A program made the translations under genes and the position numbers. The notes under the pieces were generated by a model, which did not search any database, was not told the DNA's origin, and saw nothing but the letters and a program-made list of their open reading frames with translations. Shown here piece by piece: positions 1 through 6,274 of a stretch of DNA of 6,291 nt (position 1 is its first letter; the number at the start of each line of letters is the position of its first letter). Source of the DNA: an uncultured Cellulosilyticum sp. (GTDB taxonomy: Bacteria; Bacillota; Clostridia; Lachnospirales; Cellulosilyticaceae); NCBI GenBank assembly GCA_934725855.1, contig CAKVCL010000066.1:1-6291 (forward strand). The letters are read 5' to 3'.

Positions 1-65
1 CCGGGAATCGAACCCGGGACAACTTGATTAAAAGTCAAGTGCTCTACCGACTGAGCTAGTGACCC
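1..65 (-). tRNA. tRNA-Lys (anticodon UUU), 3' end cut by window edge
   Basis: Read on the minus strand, the 5' acceptor GGGTCAC is followed by U8, a GCTC/GAGC D-stem with a GGTAGA-type D-loop, and an anticodon stem CTTGA/TCAAG. The 7-nt loop is CTTTTAA, which gives anticodon UUU, so the tRNA decodes AAA/AAG lysine codons. A CCGGG/CCCGG T-stem encloses TTCGATT. The window ends exactly at base 65 of the tRNA, so the 3' acceptor strand and discriminator are missing. It is the third tRNA of a cluster transcribed from right to left. The identity is secure because every arm present pairs. Confidence 0.96.
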
Positions 66-70
66 ATATT

Positions 71-105
71 ACTGAAAACCTATGCTATAAAAACCTCGTT
101 TCAGT
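71..105 (-). repeat. Inverted repeat in the tRNA-Pro/tRNA-Lys spacer
   Basis: ACTGAAA (71-77) and TTTCAGT (99-105) are perfect inverted repeats separated by 21 nt. One further pair is possible across a bulged A (C79 with G98). In the tRNA precursor this would form a hairpin between the Pro and Lys tRNAs. It lacks a following T-run, so it is not an intrinsic terminator. A role in precursor processing is only an inference, and a 7-bp repeat in AT-rich DNA may be chance. Confidence 0.4.
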
Positions 106-108
106 TAA

Positions 109-183
109 TCGGGGTGACAGGACTCGAACCTGCGGCCTCCTGAACCCAAATCAGGCGCTCTAGCCAAACTGAGCCACACCCCG
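109..183 (-). tRNA. tRNA-Pro (anticodon UGG)
   Basis: The minus strand folds as a complete 75-nt cloverleaf. The acceptor is CGGGGTG paired with CACCCCG, with U8 present and a GCTC/GAGC D-stem. The anticodon stem is CCTGA/TCAGG with loop TTTGGGT, giving anticodon UGG (proline, CCN codons). The T-arm is GCAGG/CCTGT around TTCGAGT. The discriminator is A at position 109. The next bases are TTA, so the 3' CCA is not encoded and must be added by CCA-adding enzyme. It is the middle gene of the Glu-Pro-Lys cluster. Confidence 0.97.
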
Positions 184-187
184 TTAC

Positions 188-225
188 TTGTTAGCCAAAT
201 AATAAGAAAGGCATCTAGCTAACAA
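188..225 (-). repeat. Inverted repeat in the tRNA-Glu/tRNA-Pro spacer
   Basis: TTGTTAGC (188-195) and GCTAACAA (218-225) are a perfect 8-bp inverted repeat with a 22-nt AT-rich loop, just upstream of tRNA-Pro. A competing GCC/GGC pairing inside the loop region could shift the fold. There is no T-run, so it is not a terminator. It resembles the inverted repeat in the next tRNA spacer in arm and loop size but not in sequence. Function is unknown. Confidence 0.45.
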
Positions 226-265
226 CCTATTAATATAATTAATAAACTACTAATCATATTAACAA

Positions 266-337
266 TGACCCATACGGGAATCGAACCCGTGTTACCGCCG
301 TGAAAGGGCGATGTCTTAACCGCTTGACCAATGGGCC
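266..337 (-). tRNA. tRNA-Glu (anticodon UUC)
   Basis: This is a complete 72-nt cloverleaf on the minus strand. The acceptor is GGCCCAT paired with ATGGGTC (one G-U pair), with U8 present. The D-arm begins GTCAAGCGG, a sequence typical of bacterial tRNA-Glu. The anticodon stem is TCGCC/GGCGG with loop CTTTCAC, giving anticodon UUC (GAA/GAG codons). The T-arm is ACGGG/CCCGT around TTCGATT, and the discriminator is A266. The next bases are TTG, so CCA is not encoded. It is the first gene of the cluster, directly downstream of the strong promoter at 349-377. Confidence 0.97.
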
Positions 338-348
338 GTGCACAAACT

Positions 349-377
349 ATAATATACTATCCATTTACCTATGTCAA
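349..377 (-). promoter_or_regulatory. Strong sigma-A-type promoter of the tRNA cluster
   Basis: On the minus strand a perfect -35 box TTGACA (377-372) is followed by a 17-bp spacer and a -10 box TATTAT (354-349). Transcription should start near 342, only a few bases before the 5' end of tRNA-Glu at 337. The bases just upstream of the -35 box (about 381-420 in plus coordinates) are rich in A/T runs, as in an UP element, though that part is inference. The arrangement fits a strong stable-RNA promoter serving all three tRNAs. Confidence 0.85.
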
Positions 378-535
378 CACCTATTTATCATTTTTTGTAT
401 ACGTATGATTCATTTTTTTTGCATATGTCTATCTGTATTAATCATTTCTTCAATGTAAGATTTATTTTTTGCCTCTCTTGATATTTTGCTTCTTGTCTTT
501 ACTTCTTACCTTTACTTCTATTTTGATATTTCACT

Positions 536-590
536 AAAAAAGCTGACGTCTTACCTTCCTAATGATTTGCTTAGGTTCTAAGACATCAGC
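536..590 (-). terminator. Rho-independent terminator of the SNF2 operon
   Basis: Just after the SNF2 stop codon, the minus strand forms a long hairpin. GCTGATGTCTTA pairs with TAAGACGTCAGC (12 positions, one G-U). After a small internal loop, CCTAA pairs with TTAGG around an 8-nt loop. The stem is followed directly by six T residues (541-536). This is a textbook intrinsic terminator. It separates the protein operon from the independently promoted tRNA cluster. There is no comparable T-run on the plus strand side, so it looks unidirectional. Confidence 0.9.
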
Positions 591-598
591 CTTTAAGT

Positions 599-1864
599 TT
601 ATTCAAATAATGCTAGAATTTCTTCTTTTGTCATTTGATTCATCATGGTTTGTTCAGTAGAAAGTACACTGGTCGTTAAGTCTTGCTTTTTATCTTGCAT
701 CTGTTTGATTTTTTCCTCAATGGTTCCTTTGGTAATCAATTTATAAACTTGAACATTGCTTAGCTGACCAATACGATAGGCTCTATCTGTGGCTTGATTT
801 TGAGCAGCTAGATTCCACCATGGGTCATAATGAATCACCACGTCTGCTCCCGTTAAATTTAGTCCTACACCACCAGCTTTGAGGGAAATTAAAAAGACCT
901 TGGTTTCTCCTTCATTAAAGTTTTCTACCATCTCACGTCTTTTTTCTGCTTTTACATCCCCTTTTAGTAAGCTGTAGCTGATGCCACTTTCTTTCATTCT
1001 TGCTGCTAATATTTCAAGCATACTGGTGAATTGTGAGAATAATAATATTTTATGTCCAGCTGCTATAGCATTTTCAACTAATTCCATACAGCTTTCTAAT
1101 TTACCGCTCTCTCCCTTATACTGTTCTACAAAAAGACTTGGATGGCAGCAAATTTGTCTTAACCTTGTTAAGAGAGAAAGCATTTTAATCTGAGATTTTT
1201 CAAAGCCTTCTGTTTCGATTTGCTGCATTAATTCTTGTTTAGCCCTTATGGCATAACTTAGGTAGACTTTATTTTGTTCTTCTGAAAGGTTCGTATAAAT
1301 GACCGTTTCTGTCTTATCAGGAAGTTCATCTAACACATCTTCTTTTAATCGCCTTAAAATAAACGGAGAAATCATCGTTTTTAATTTTTCTAAAGCCATT
1401 TCATCTTGGTCTTTTAAAATAGGCATTTCTATTTGATTTCTAAATTCATGTTCGCTAAATAAATAGCCTGGCATAATAAAATCAAAAATACTCCATAGCT
1501 CAGATAAACGATTTTCAATTGGTGTACCTGTTAATGCCATACGCTTTTTACATGATATTTCCTTGACTGCTTTAGCATTTTGAGTATTGCTGTTTTTGAT
1601 ATACTGTGCTTCATCTATTACACAGTAATTAAAAACGATGTCTTTATACTTCTCAATATCTCTTTTTAATGAATCATAAGAAGTCACAACGATATCCTGA
1701 TTTGAAATCTCTTTAATTTTTTCTTCTCTTTGGGCTTGAGTCCCTGTTATGGTCATGATTTTTAAATGAGAGGCAAACTTTTCACATTCACTCGCCCAGT
1801 TATATACAAGCGAAGTTGGACATACAATGAGTGAAACTTCTTTTTCTGTGTCTAAATACAGCAA
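599..1864 (-). CDS. C-terminal fragment of SNF2 ATPase: motifs Ia-VI, out of frame with its N-terminal half
   Basis: Numbered from a TTG at 1864, which is only the first possible start in this frame, the 421 residues carry the rest of the SNF2 core. Motif Ia is LIVCPTS (12-18). The Walker B box is DEAQ (84-87), with LTGTPIEN (111-118) as motif III. Motif IV is ILLFSQFT (273-280), motif V is KAGGVGLNLTGA (329-340), and motif VI is DRAYRIGQ (360-367), which includes the arginine finger region. No motif is degraded. No Shine-Dalgarno sequence lies at a usable distance from the TTG, and the first ATG in frame is at codon 38, inside the core. Independent translation is therefore unlikely. The frame ends at TAA 601-599, eight bases before the terminator stem. 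Confidence 0.75.
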   Translation of the reverse strand: MLYLDTEKEVSLIVCPTSLVYNWASECEKFASHLKIMTITGTQAQREEKIKEISNQDIVVTSYDSLKRDIEKYKDIVFNYCVIDEAQYIKNSNTQNAKAVKEISCKKRMALTGTPIENRLSELWSIFDFIMPGYLFSEHEFRNQIEMPILKDQDEMALEKLKTMISPFILRRLKEDVLDELPDKTETVIYTNLSEEQNKVYLSYAIRAKQELMQQIETEGFEKSQIKMLSLLTRLRQICCHPSLFVEQYKGESGKLESCMELVENAIAAGHKILLFSQFTSMLEILAARMKESGISYSLLKGDVKAEKRREMVENFNEGETKVFLISLKAGGVGLNLTGADVVIHYDPWWNLAAQNQATDRAYRIGQLSNVQVYKLITKGTIEEKIKQMQDKKQDLTTSVLSTEQTMMNQMTKEEILALFE

Positions 1865-3773
1865 TCGTCTGTAAAGTCTTACCTAGTCCCATATCATCTG
1901 CTAGGATACCCCCAAAGCCATAGCCGCCTAACATTTTAATCCATTTATACCCTTCTATTTGATAATCTCTTAGCGTGCCTTGGATGTGCTGAGGTAATTG
2001 AACCTCTTTTTCATTAATACTTTTGAAATCTTCTACCAACTCTTTATAGCCTTGGCTTTTAGCTGCCTTAATGCTCTTATGTTCTTTTAAAAGCCTGTCT
2101 AGATAAATTGCTCGGTACTTTTGAACCCGTATTTCTTCTTTTTCTAAATCCTTTTCGCTGAGATGAAGGTCTTGCTTTAACGTATTAAGCTCTTTTATGC
2201 CTTCCCCTGATAAATCAACAAACTCTCCATTTTTAAGTCTGTAATACTTTTTCTTAGCTGTATAGGCCTTCAATAATTTGCCTAACTCTTCTTTTGGAAT
2301 ACCTATGCAGGATAAATCTAAATCCAGGAAATCACCCAGTAGATTAATTCCTACACTAAGTGATTTCACCTTACGAATTTTATTTTTCTTAATTTCATCA
2401 CTTACATAAGTATCAGCCATCATAGTCAGCTTCTGAATACCTTCTGCAATAAACTCATAGATTTCTGATTCTCCACTGAGTTTATAATAAGCCTTGTCTT
2501 GTTTAAACCCGTAGCTTTCAAGGAAGTTTTCAATATGCTCTTCTCTTATACGGTCTCTAATTTTCTCTTCTGCACGCTCCCCTAAACAAGGGTTATAGCT
2601 TTGTTCATCATACTGATACATAAGCTGAGCTTTCATGACGTCTTTCTTTAACATATCCAGATGAATGCTTGCCACTAGGTCTGGCAGTACATATTCTTCA
2701 ATGTTTTCCTCATCCACTTGACTTTCTATATAGTCGCTAATGACATCCAAAAGATATCGTTTCATTTTAGGCACTTCTTCTTTAGTGATTTCTAAGTAGT
2801 GTGGTTCATTTTCATACATCAATTTAAAAATAGGCCATACTTTCCTTTTAAAACTAGAAGTCACTTGATAAACCGTCTTCCCATCATAAAGATAGCTGCC
2901 TCCATAAAGCACTTTCATCTCTAATTGGCTGGCATCTTTAAGTCCTAGTCTAAAAGTTTCTTTTTCTTTATACAACACAAATTGAATGTCTGGATTTCCA
3001 CTTACCCATTCCTTTTCTGTTTCCCACTCTTTATGGGTATTAAAGAAGGTCGTAAACATCCTTTCATTTAACACCAGCTCATTACCATCTGCTTCATTAG
3101 AAGTATACTCACTATGTTCCATCAGGAAGTTCACTAATGCTTTATGACTACTCTCTACATGATTAATATCATGACAAATCCATGTGCCCTTGCTATATTC
3201 TTTGGTTGTCTGATACATAAAGCCTAAGCCAAGCTCTCCTATTTTCTGCACAGGATATAGTTTATCCTCTCCAATTAAAAGACTTAATTTTACCTTTTGC
3301 TCACTTGTATTCTCTTCTTCTCCATAATGAAAACTTGGCACAAGCTGCAAGACTTTCTCTTCTTGGGTTTGTTTTTTCTGGCTATATTGCATTTGTACAT
3401 AATGATGTATTAAACTTTCGAGCTGAACATTTGCATCACTTGCTTCATCAGTAGGAATAATGCGTGCCAAAGCAGTGGCTACTTGTCCACTATTTCTTTG
3501 CATAAGTGCTGCAATTTCATGACGGCACATGCCACGATAAGCAAGAGATTGTCCACACTGACAGTTATACGCTTCAATCTTATCTTCTAAAGCATTTAAT
3601 GTGATTTGCACACGGTACATGCTTTGGTCTTGAACATAGGCCGTTAAAATTTTAGATTTTTTTTCTTCCACTAATGATAGACTAGATACTTTGCCTTCTT
3701 TAAAGTCACCTATGCCTTCTTCAAAAACTGCACCATTAATGGCAAGCTTTTTTATCTGATTGTTTTCTATCAT
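1800..3773 (-). CDS. N-terminal fragment of SNF2 ATPase: SWIM zinc finger, SNF2-associated region and Walker A
   Basis: The start is ATG at 3773. A GGAGG ribosome binding site (3787-3783) sits 9 nt upstream, and the ATG overlaps the TGA of the preceding gene as ATGA, so translation is probably coupled. A SWIM zinc finger is visible as C71-x-C73 followed by C83-x-H85; such fingers bind DNA or protein. Residues of roughly 200-580 correspond in position and character to the bacterial SNF2-helicase-associated region, an assignment made from architecture rather than a search. The ATPase core begins with LRDYQ at 601-605. It continues with Walker A, DDMGLGKT at 626-633, with catalytic Lys632. Sense ends around residue 640. 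The last 17 residues (641-657) are an out-of-frame tail ending at TAA 1802-1800. As translated, it has motif I but no DEAQ box or second RecA lobe, so it cannot hydrolyse ATP alone. Confidence 0.85.
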   Translation of the reverse strand: MIENNQIKKLAINGAVFEEGIGDFKEGKVSSLSLVEEKKSKILTAYVQDQSMYRVQITLNALEDKIEAYNCQCGQSLAYRGMCRHEIAALMQRNSGQVATALARIIPTDEASDANVQLESLIHHYVQMQYSQKKQTQEEKVLQLVPSFHYGEEENTSEQKVKLSLLIGEDKLYPVQKIGELGLGFMYQTTKEYSKGTWICHDINHVESSHKALVNFLMEHSEYTSNEADGNELVLNERMFTTFFNTHKEWETEKEWVSGNPDIQFVLYKEKETFRLGLKDASQLEMKVLYGGSYLYDGKTVYQVTSSFKRKVWPIFKLMYENEPHYLEITKEEVPKMKRYLLDVISDYIESQVDEENIEEYVLPDLVASIHLDMLKKDVMKAQLMYQYDEQSYNPCLGERAEEKIRDRIREEHIENFLESYGFKQDKAYYKLSGESEIYEFIAEGIQKLTMMADTYVSDEIKKNKIRKVKSLSVGINLLGDFLDLDLSCIGIPKEELGKLLKAYTAKKKYYRLKNGEFVDLSGEGIKELNTLKQDLHLSEKDLEKEEIRVQKYRAIYLDRLLKEHKSIKAAKSQGYKELVEDFKSINEKEVQLPQHIQGTLRDYQIEGYKWIKMLGGYGFGGILADDMGLGKTLQTIAVFRHRKRSFTHCMSNFACI

Positions 3774-5512
3774 TTTGCTTTTCCTCCATCTTGGCCTATA
3801 ATCTTACAAAAATAATTTTTCTTCTCTATTTCCTTTTTGACCTTCTTTTCACTGCCTGCTTCAATCTCTAAGGCTTGTACAAGTTTTTTAGCCCCACACT
3901 TAACAACCTGCTTGCTTTCCATCAAATCATTTAAAATGCGTTCATCTTCACATTCAATGATGGTTACCTTTCTAATCTTCACCTTATGCTGATCTTGCTT
4001 CCATTGATGGATTACAAGCTCTACCTGAGGTGGTATTTCCTTTGTACATTCCTTTTGTAAATAGCTTAAAATCTCATCTAAACTAATGTCCTCATTAAAG
4101 GCATTAAGCGCTGCTGCAAAATCTAATACATACTCTGTATAATCTTCTTTTTCATCTTTTTGGCAGAACTTATCAAAGAAGATTTCATGCTGATATCGTT
4201 TTAATGAATTTCCTACTCTAATATGCATATTTTCATCGACGCACAAATCATTAGCCAATCGACCTTTTGCTGAAGGATCTTTAAAATCTTTATTCTTACC
4301 AAACAAATAAGCTCCTAATGGTGTTAATTTAAAATACGCCACTTTTAAACGCCAATCTATATCAAAAAAACTCTTTTCTATTTCCTCTTCTTCTAAAGCC
4401 AAATCAACTATACCTAATGCACCTAATCCCTCTATTAAAAAAACATCTAAATAAGGTCTTTCTAATCTTTCCCAATCTCCTTCGAAGTAATCCCTATAAT
4501 AACCAGAGTACTCACTTTTTTCTGTAATGCTTCCAACATATTGCATGATAAAAGTTCTCCAACATTTATAGAGTTGTTCTGAAAGCTCATCCATTTTTAT
4601 CCACTTTCCCTCTTGTAGGCCACTTAACAAGTTTATACTGGACTGACGTACTTTTTCACTGCAAGCTCTATCTGGTTCAAAGGTTTCAAATGGTATCCTT
4701 GTTATTTCATCATAGTCTACATTATTTTTATAAGCCTCAAAAAGCATTTCTGCTTGCTTAGCGTAACTTGCACTTAAAAATGCTTTAGCTTCATCTCCCA
4801 GAATAACCGTTGTGCCATCTAGAGCTAAAACGTTAGCTGCTACCATGGTTTTGTATAATCCATACAATCTATGGGTATCTGCTCCATTTTTAGCTTCTAC
4901 TAAACTTATGTTCTCCGTTTCATATTCCTTTGCCACAACTATTTCATTGATTTTATTAAGGGCTGCTTTGGTTGGAAAGTTTCCTGCCTTGGTTACTTTA
5001 AACTTACCTGTACTAGCAAACTTAACGATATTGGTCCAGTCTGTCCATTGGTCTTCTGAATATCTGTATACAGAGTAGTTCCTAAGCAATTTGCCATTCA
5101 GCTTCTGCTCATTTACATTTATATGCGGTCTCTGAATAAATTTTATCAGTATATTTCCAATTTCTACTGGAATATAACCATTAATAAAGAACAAACTCAT
5201 CTTAGTTTTTTCTTTAAGCTGCTGGTTCATTTCTTTACTTAACTCATTTGCTCTTTCCTTTAGCAAGTAGTGCTGATTAATCATGGCATCGGTTACAATA
5301 GCTCGTTCTAAAGCATCCAGTCCATCCCAAATCGCATGAATATTTTTTTCATCTGACAAATAGGCACTTAAAGCAGCAACTAAAGAATTTTTGCTCTTAC
5401 TTTTTAATTTTAACCCTGCTCTACTTGCCAATATTTCTAACGGCAAGTGATATGCATCGCATCTGTAGTCTGTTAGCCTTAACTGTTGGAGTTCTTCAAT
5501 TAATTCTCCCAT
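3770..5512 (-). CDS. Uncharacterised SNF2-partner protein, possibly helicase-associated
   Basis: A 580-residue cytoplasmic protein with no signal peptide, no membrane segment and no Walker motif. The start is ATG at 5512, with AGG (5523-5521) 8 nt upstream; two nearer-upstream ATGs are out of frame. Residues about 60-130 look like a winged-helix-type segment. A second such segment may end in the phrase KLTPLGAYLFG (395-405), a pattern common in helicase-associated winged-helix regions. The C-terminal part (about 505-575) has an alternating pattern, VKIRKVTIIECED then ILNDLMESKQ. It resembles the XPB/Ssl2-like N-terminal helicase-associated domain, but this is recall of pattern, not a search. 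The tail is lysine-rich. Its TGA overlaps the ATG of the SNF2 gene, which argues for stoichiometric co-expression and probably a physical or functional partnership. No enzymatic function can be assigned. Confidence 0.85.
   Translation of the reverse strand: MGELIEELQQLRLTDYRCDAYHLPLEILASRAGLKLKSKSKNSLVAALSAYLSDEKNIHAIWDGLDALERAIVTDAMINQHYLLKERANELSKEMNQQLKEKTKMSLFFINGYIPVEIGNILIKFIQRPHINVNEQKLNGKLLRNYSVYRYSEDQWTDWTNIVKFASTGKFKVTKAGNFPTKAALNKINEIVVAKEYETENISLVEAKNGADTHRLYGLYKTMVAANVLALDGTTVILGDEAKAFLSASYAKQAEMLFEAYKNNVDYDEITRIPFETFEPDRACSEKVRQSSINLLSGLQEGKWIKMDELSEQLYKCWRTFIMQYVGSITEKSEYSGYYRDYFEGDWERLERPYLDVFLIEGLGALGIVDLALEEEEIEKSFFDIDWRLKVAYFKLTPLGAYLFGKNKDFKDPSAKGRLANDLCVDENMHIRVGNSLKRYQHEIFFDKFCQKDEKEDYTEYVLDFAAALNAFNEDISLDEILSYLQKECTKEIPPQVELVIHQWKQDQHKVKIRKVTIIECEDERILNDLMESKQVVKCGAKKLVQALEIEAGSEKKVKKEIEKKNYFCKIIGQDGGKAK
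3771..3787 (-). promoter_or_regulatory. Coupled start of the SNF2 gene: GGAGG ribosome binding site plus ATGA overlap
   Basis: GGAGG at 3787-3783, inside the end of the upstream gene, lies 9 nt before ATG 3773-3771. The same bases form the ATGA shared with the upstream TGA stop (3772-3770). This decides the SNF2 start and implies translational coupling. Confidence 0.85.
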
Positions 5513-5551
5513 TACATCATCCTATCTTTAAGTTATTGATTTCTATTCCTT

Positions 5552-5560
5552 AGTATAACA
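5552..5560 (-). promoter_or_regulatory. Extended -10 promoter candidate for the partner/SNF2 operon
   Basis: The minus strand reads TGT-TATACT, an extended -10 element, about 39 bases before the ATG at 5512. No good -35 box is present at 16-18 bp (GGTACT, GGGTAC or TGGGTA), so it would depend on the TGn extension. The same 11-bp string TGTTATACTAA also forms the -10 region of the acetyltransferase promoter. No terminator separates the acetyltransferase stop from this site, so read-through may also feed the operon. Confidence 0.5.
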
Positions 5561-5586
5561 TTCTTTTACCTTAAGTACCCATTATT

Positions 5587-6117
5587 TTAGTTTAGTCTGC
5601 TCAACTTTTCCCATTCCTCACGCGTAATTGCATAAGCCTTGGATATAGTGTTGACTGGATCTTCATATTCCTCTACAAGCTTCATCCCATTCTTTTGTGC
5701 TACAGAATAAGAGCCCACATTGGTATACTTCATATAAGAATAAATAGCATTAAATGGCGTATTTTCAAAAACATAATCTCTTACCTTTTGTGCGGCTTCT
5801 AGTGCATAGCCTCTTCTTTGATAGTTTTTATTGATATGATAACCAATCTCTGGTCTAATAGCACCGTTTATCGTTTGCATGGTTATGCCACAATCACCTA
5901 TCATTTTTCCTGTTTCTTTTAAAACAACTGCAAATAACCCGAATCCAAATACTCTATAGTTATCCAGATTCCAATTAATCCAGCCTCTTACCTTTGCTTC
6001 ATCAAAAGGCTTTGGGTAGTGCTCCATTGTTTTTGGGTCAGAAAGTATTTCATATAAGTCATCAAAATCATCCATTGTGTATTGTCTTAAAATAAGTCTT
6101 TCAGTTTCTAATTGCAT
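5587..6117 (-). CDS. GNAT-family N-acetyltransferase, RimJ/RimL-like
   Basis: The predicted 176-residue enzyme transfers an acetyl group from acetyl-CoA to an amine. In the RimJ/RimL-like branch the acceptor is often a protein N-terminus, but here the substrate is unknown. The N-terminus LETERLILRQ is the classic opening of this subfamily. The acetyl-CoA pyrophosphate-binding loop is QRRGYA (residues 100-105), preceded by the beta-strand EIGYHI. The motif N133-VGSYSVAQKNGM is typical of the C-terminal half. The length matches the family. I chose ATG 6117 because GAGAGG lies 10 nt upstream; the TTG nine bases earlier would have only 1 nt between AGG and the start. The gene is probably monocistronic or reads through into the next operon 74 bp away. 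No functional link with the SNF2 genes is evident. Confidence 0.9.
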   Translation of the reverse strand: MQLETERLILRQYTMDDFDDLYEILSDPKTMEHYPKPFDEAKVRGWINWNLDNYRVFGFGLFAVVLKETGKMIGDCGITMQTINGAIRPEIGYHINKNYQRRGYALEAAQKVRDYVFENTPFNAIYSYMKYTNVGSYSVAQKNGMKLVEEYEDPVNTISKAYAITREEWEKLSRLN

Positions 6118-6162
6118 GTTTATCAATCCTCTCTTATTTTTTTCTTGCGAAGACGGAAATTT

Positions 6163-6190
6163 AGTATAACACTTTTATTTATTTCTTCAA
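6163..6190 (-). promoter_or_regulatory. Promoter of the acetyltransferase gene
   Basis: A -35-like TTGAAG (6190-6185, four of six consensus bases), a 16-bp AT-rich spacer and an extended -10 TGT-TATACT (hexamer 6168-6163) are present. Transcription would start near 6156, giving a leader of about 39 nt with the GAGAGG ribosome binding site close to its end. Confidence 0.7.
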
Positions 6191-6263
6191 TATTTTTGTT
6201 AAATTTTATATTTTTATACACCACTTTACAAGAAAGTAGTTTATAAATTCCAATAAATACAAG

Positions 6264-6274
6264 TGACCAAGTCA
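6264..6274. repeat. Short interrupted palindrome TGAC-CAA-GTCA
   Basis: TGAC (6264-6267) and GTCA (6271-6274) flank a 3-nt centre, with A/T-rich DNA on both sides. It lies about 75 bp upstream of the acetyltransferase -35 box, at the window edge. It could be an operator half of an upstream unit or chance; nothing else supports a role. Confidence 0.2.

Larger units (their letters stand above)
599..3773 (-). pseudogene. SWIM zinc-finger SNF2-family ATPase/helicase, split by a frameshift
   Basis: Taken together, the two reading frames encode one SNF2-type (superfamily 2) DNA-dependent ATPase of about 1,058 residues. The order is an N-terminal SWIM zinc finger, a long SNF2-associated region, the ATPase core with motifs I-VI and a short C-terminal tail. 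Such proteins translocate on double-stranded DNA to remodel protein-DNA complexes, but the cellular role of this bacterial subgroup is not established. The frame breaks between about 1860 and 1846, a few codons after Walker A. The downstream half lies in the +1 frame, so the sequence behaves as if one base were inserted or two deleted. Restoring two T residues in the TTT run at 1856-1854 would read TIAVFLDTEKE, which fits the usual hydrophobic strand here. No credible start signal precedes the second half. It may be a true pseudogene, a sequencing or assembly indel, or (least likely) a recoded gene. Confidence 0.85.

Noticed and set aside
1..337. Phage or island attachment site at the tRNA genes
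   Set aside because: No integrase gene and no direct repeat of a tRNA 3' end elsewhere in the window.
981..1193. Plus-strand open reading frame of 70 codons
   Set aside because: It lies wholly antisense to the conserved SNF2 core, with no ribosome binding site or promoter; it is a shadow frame.
1846..1890. Independent translation start for the C-terminal SNF2 half
   Set aside because: The only nearby purine-rich sequence (CTAGG) is about 17 nt from the TTG, too far to act as a Shine-Dalgarno, and the first in-frame ATG falls inside the ATPase core.
4812..5078. Plus-strand open reading frame of 88 codons
   Set aside because: It is antisense to the 580-residue partner gene and shows no independent coding signals.
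599..5512. Phage-defence cassette of DISARM, Zorya or Druantia type, because of the SNF2-type helicase
   Set aside because: No methyltransferase, nuclease, ZorAB-type motor or Dru proteins are present. The neighbours are an acetyltransferase, an uncharacterised partner and tRNAs. A SNF2 core alone does not indicate defence.
5570..5584. Possible terminator after the acetyltransferase (TACTTAAGGTA-like symmetry)
   Set aside because: The symmetry is essentially a CTTAAG palindrome without a stable GC stem, and no T-run follows.
5587..6117. GNAT toxin of an AtaT/TacT toxin-antitoxin pair
   Set aside because: No small DNA-binding antitoxin gene lies next to it within the window, and the LETERLILR opening with NGM motif fits ordinary RimJ/RimL-like enzymes.
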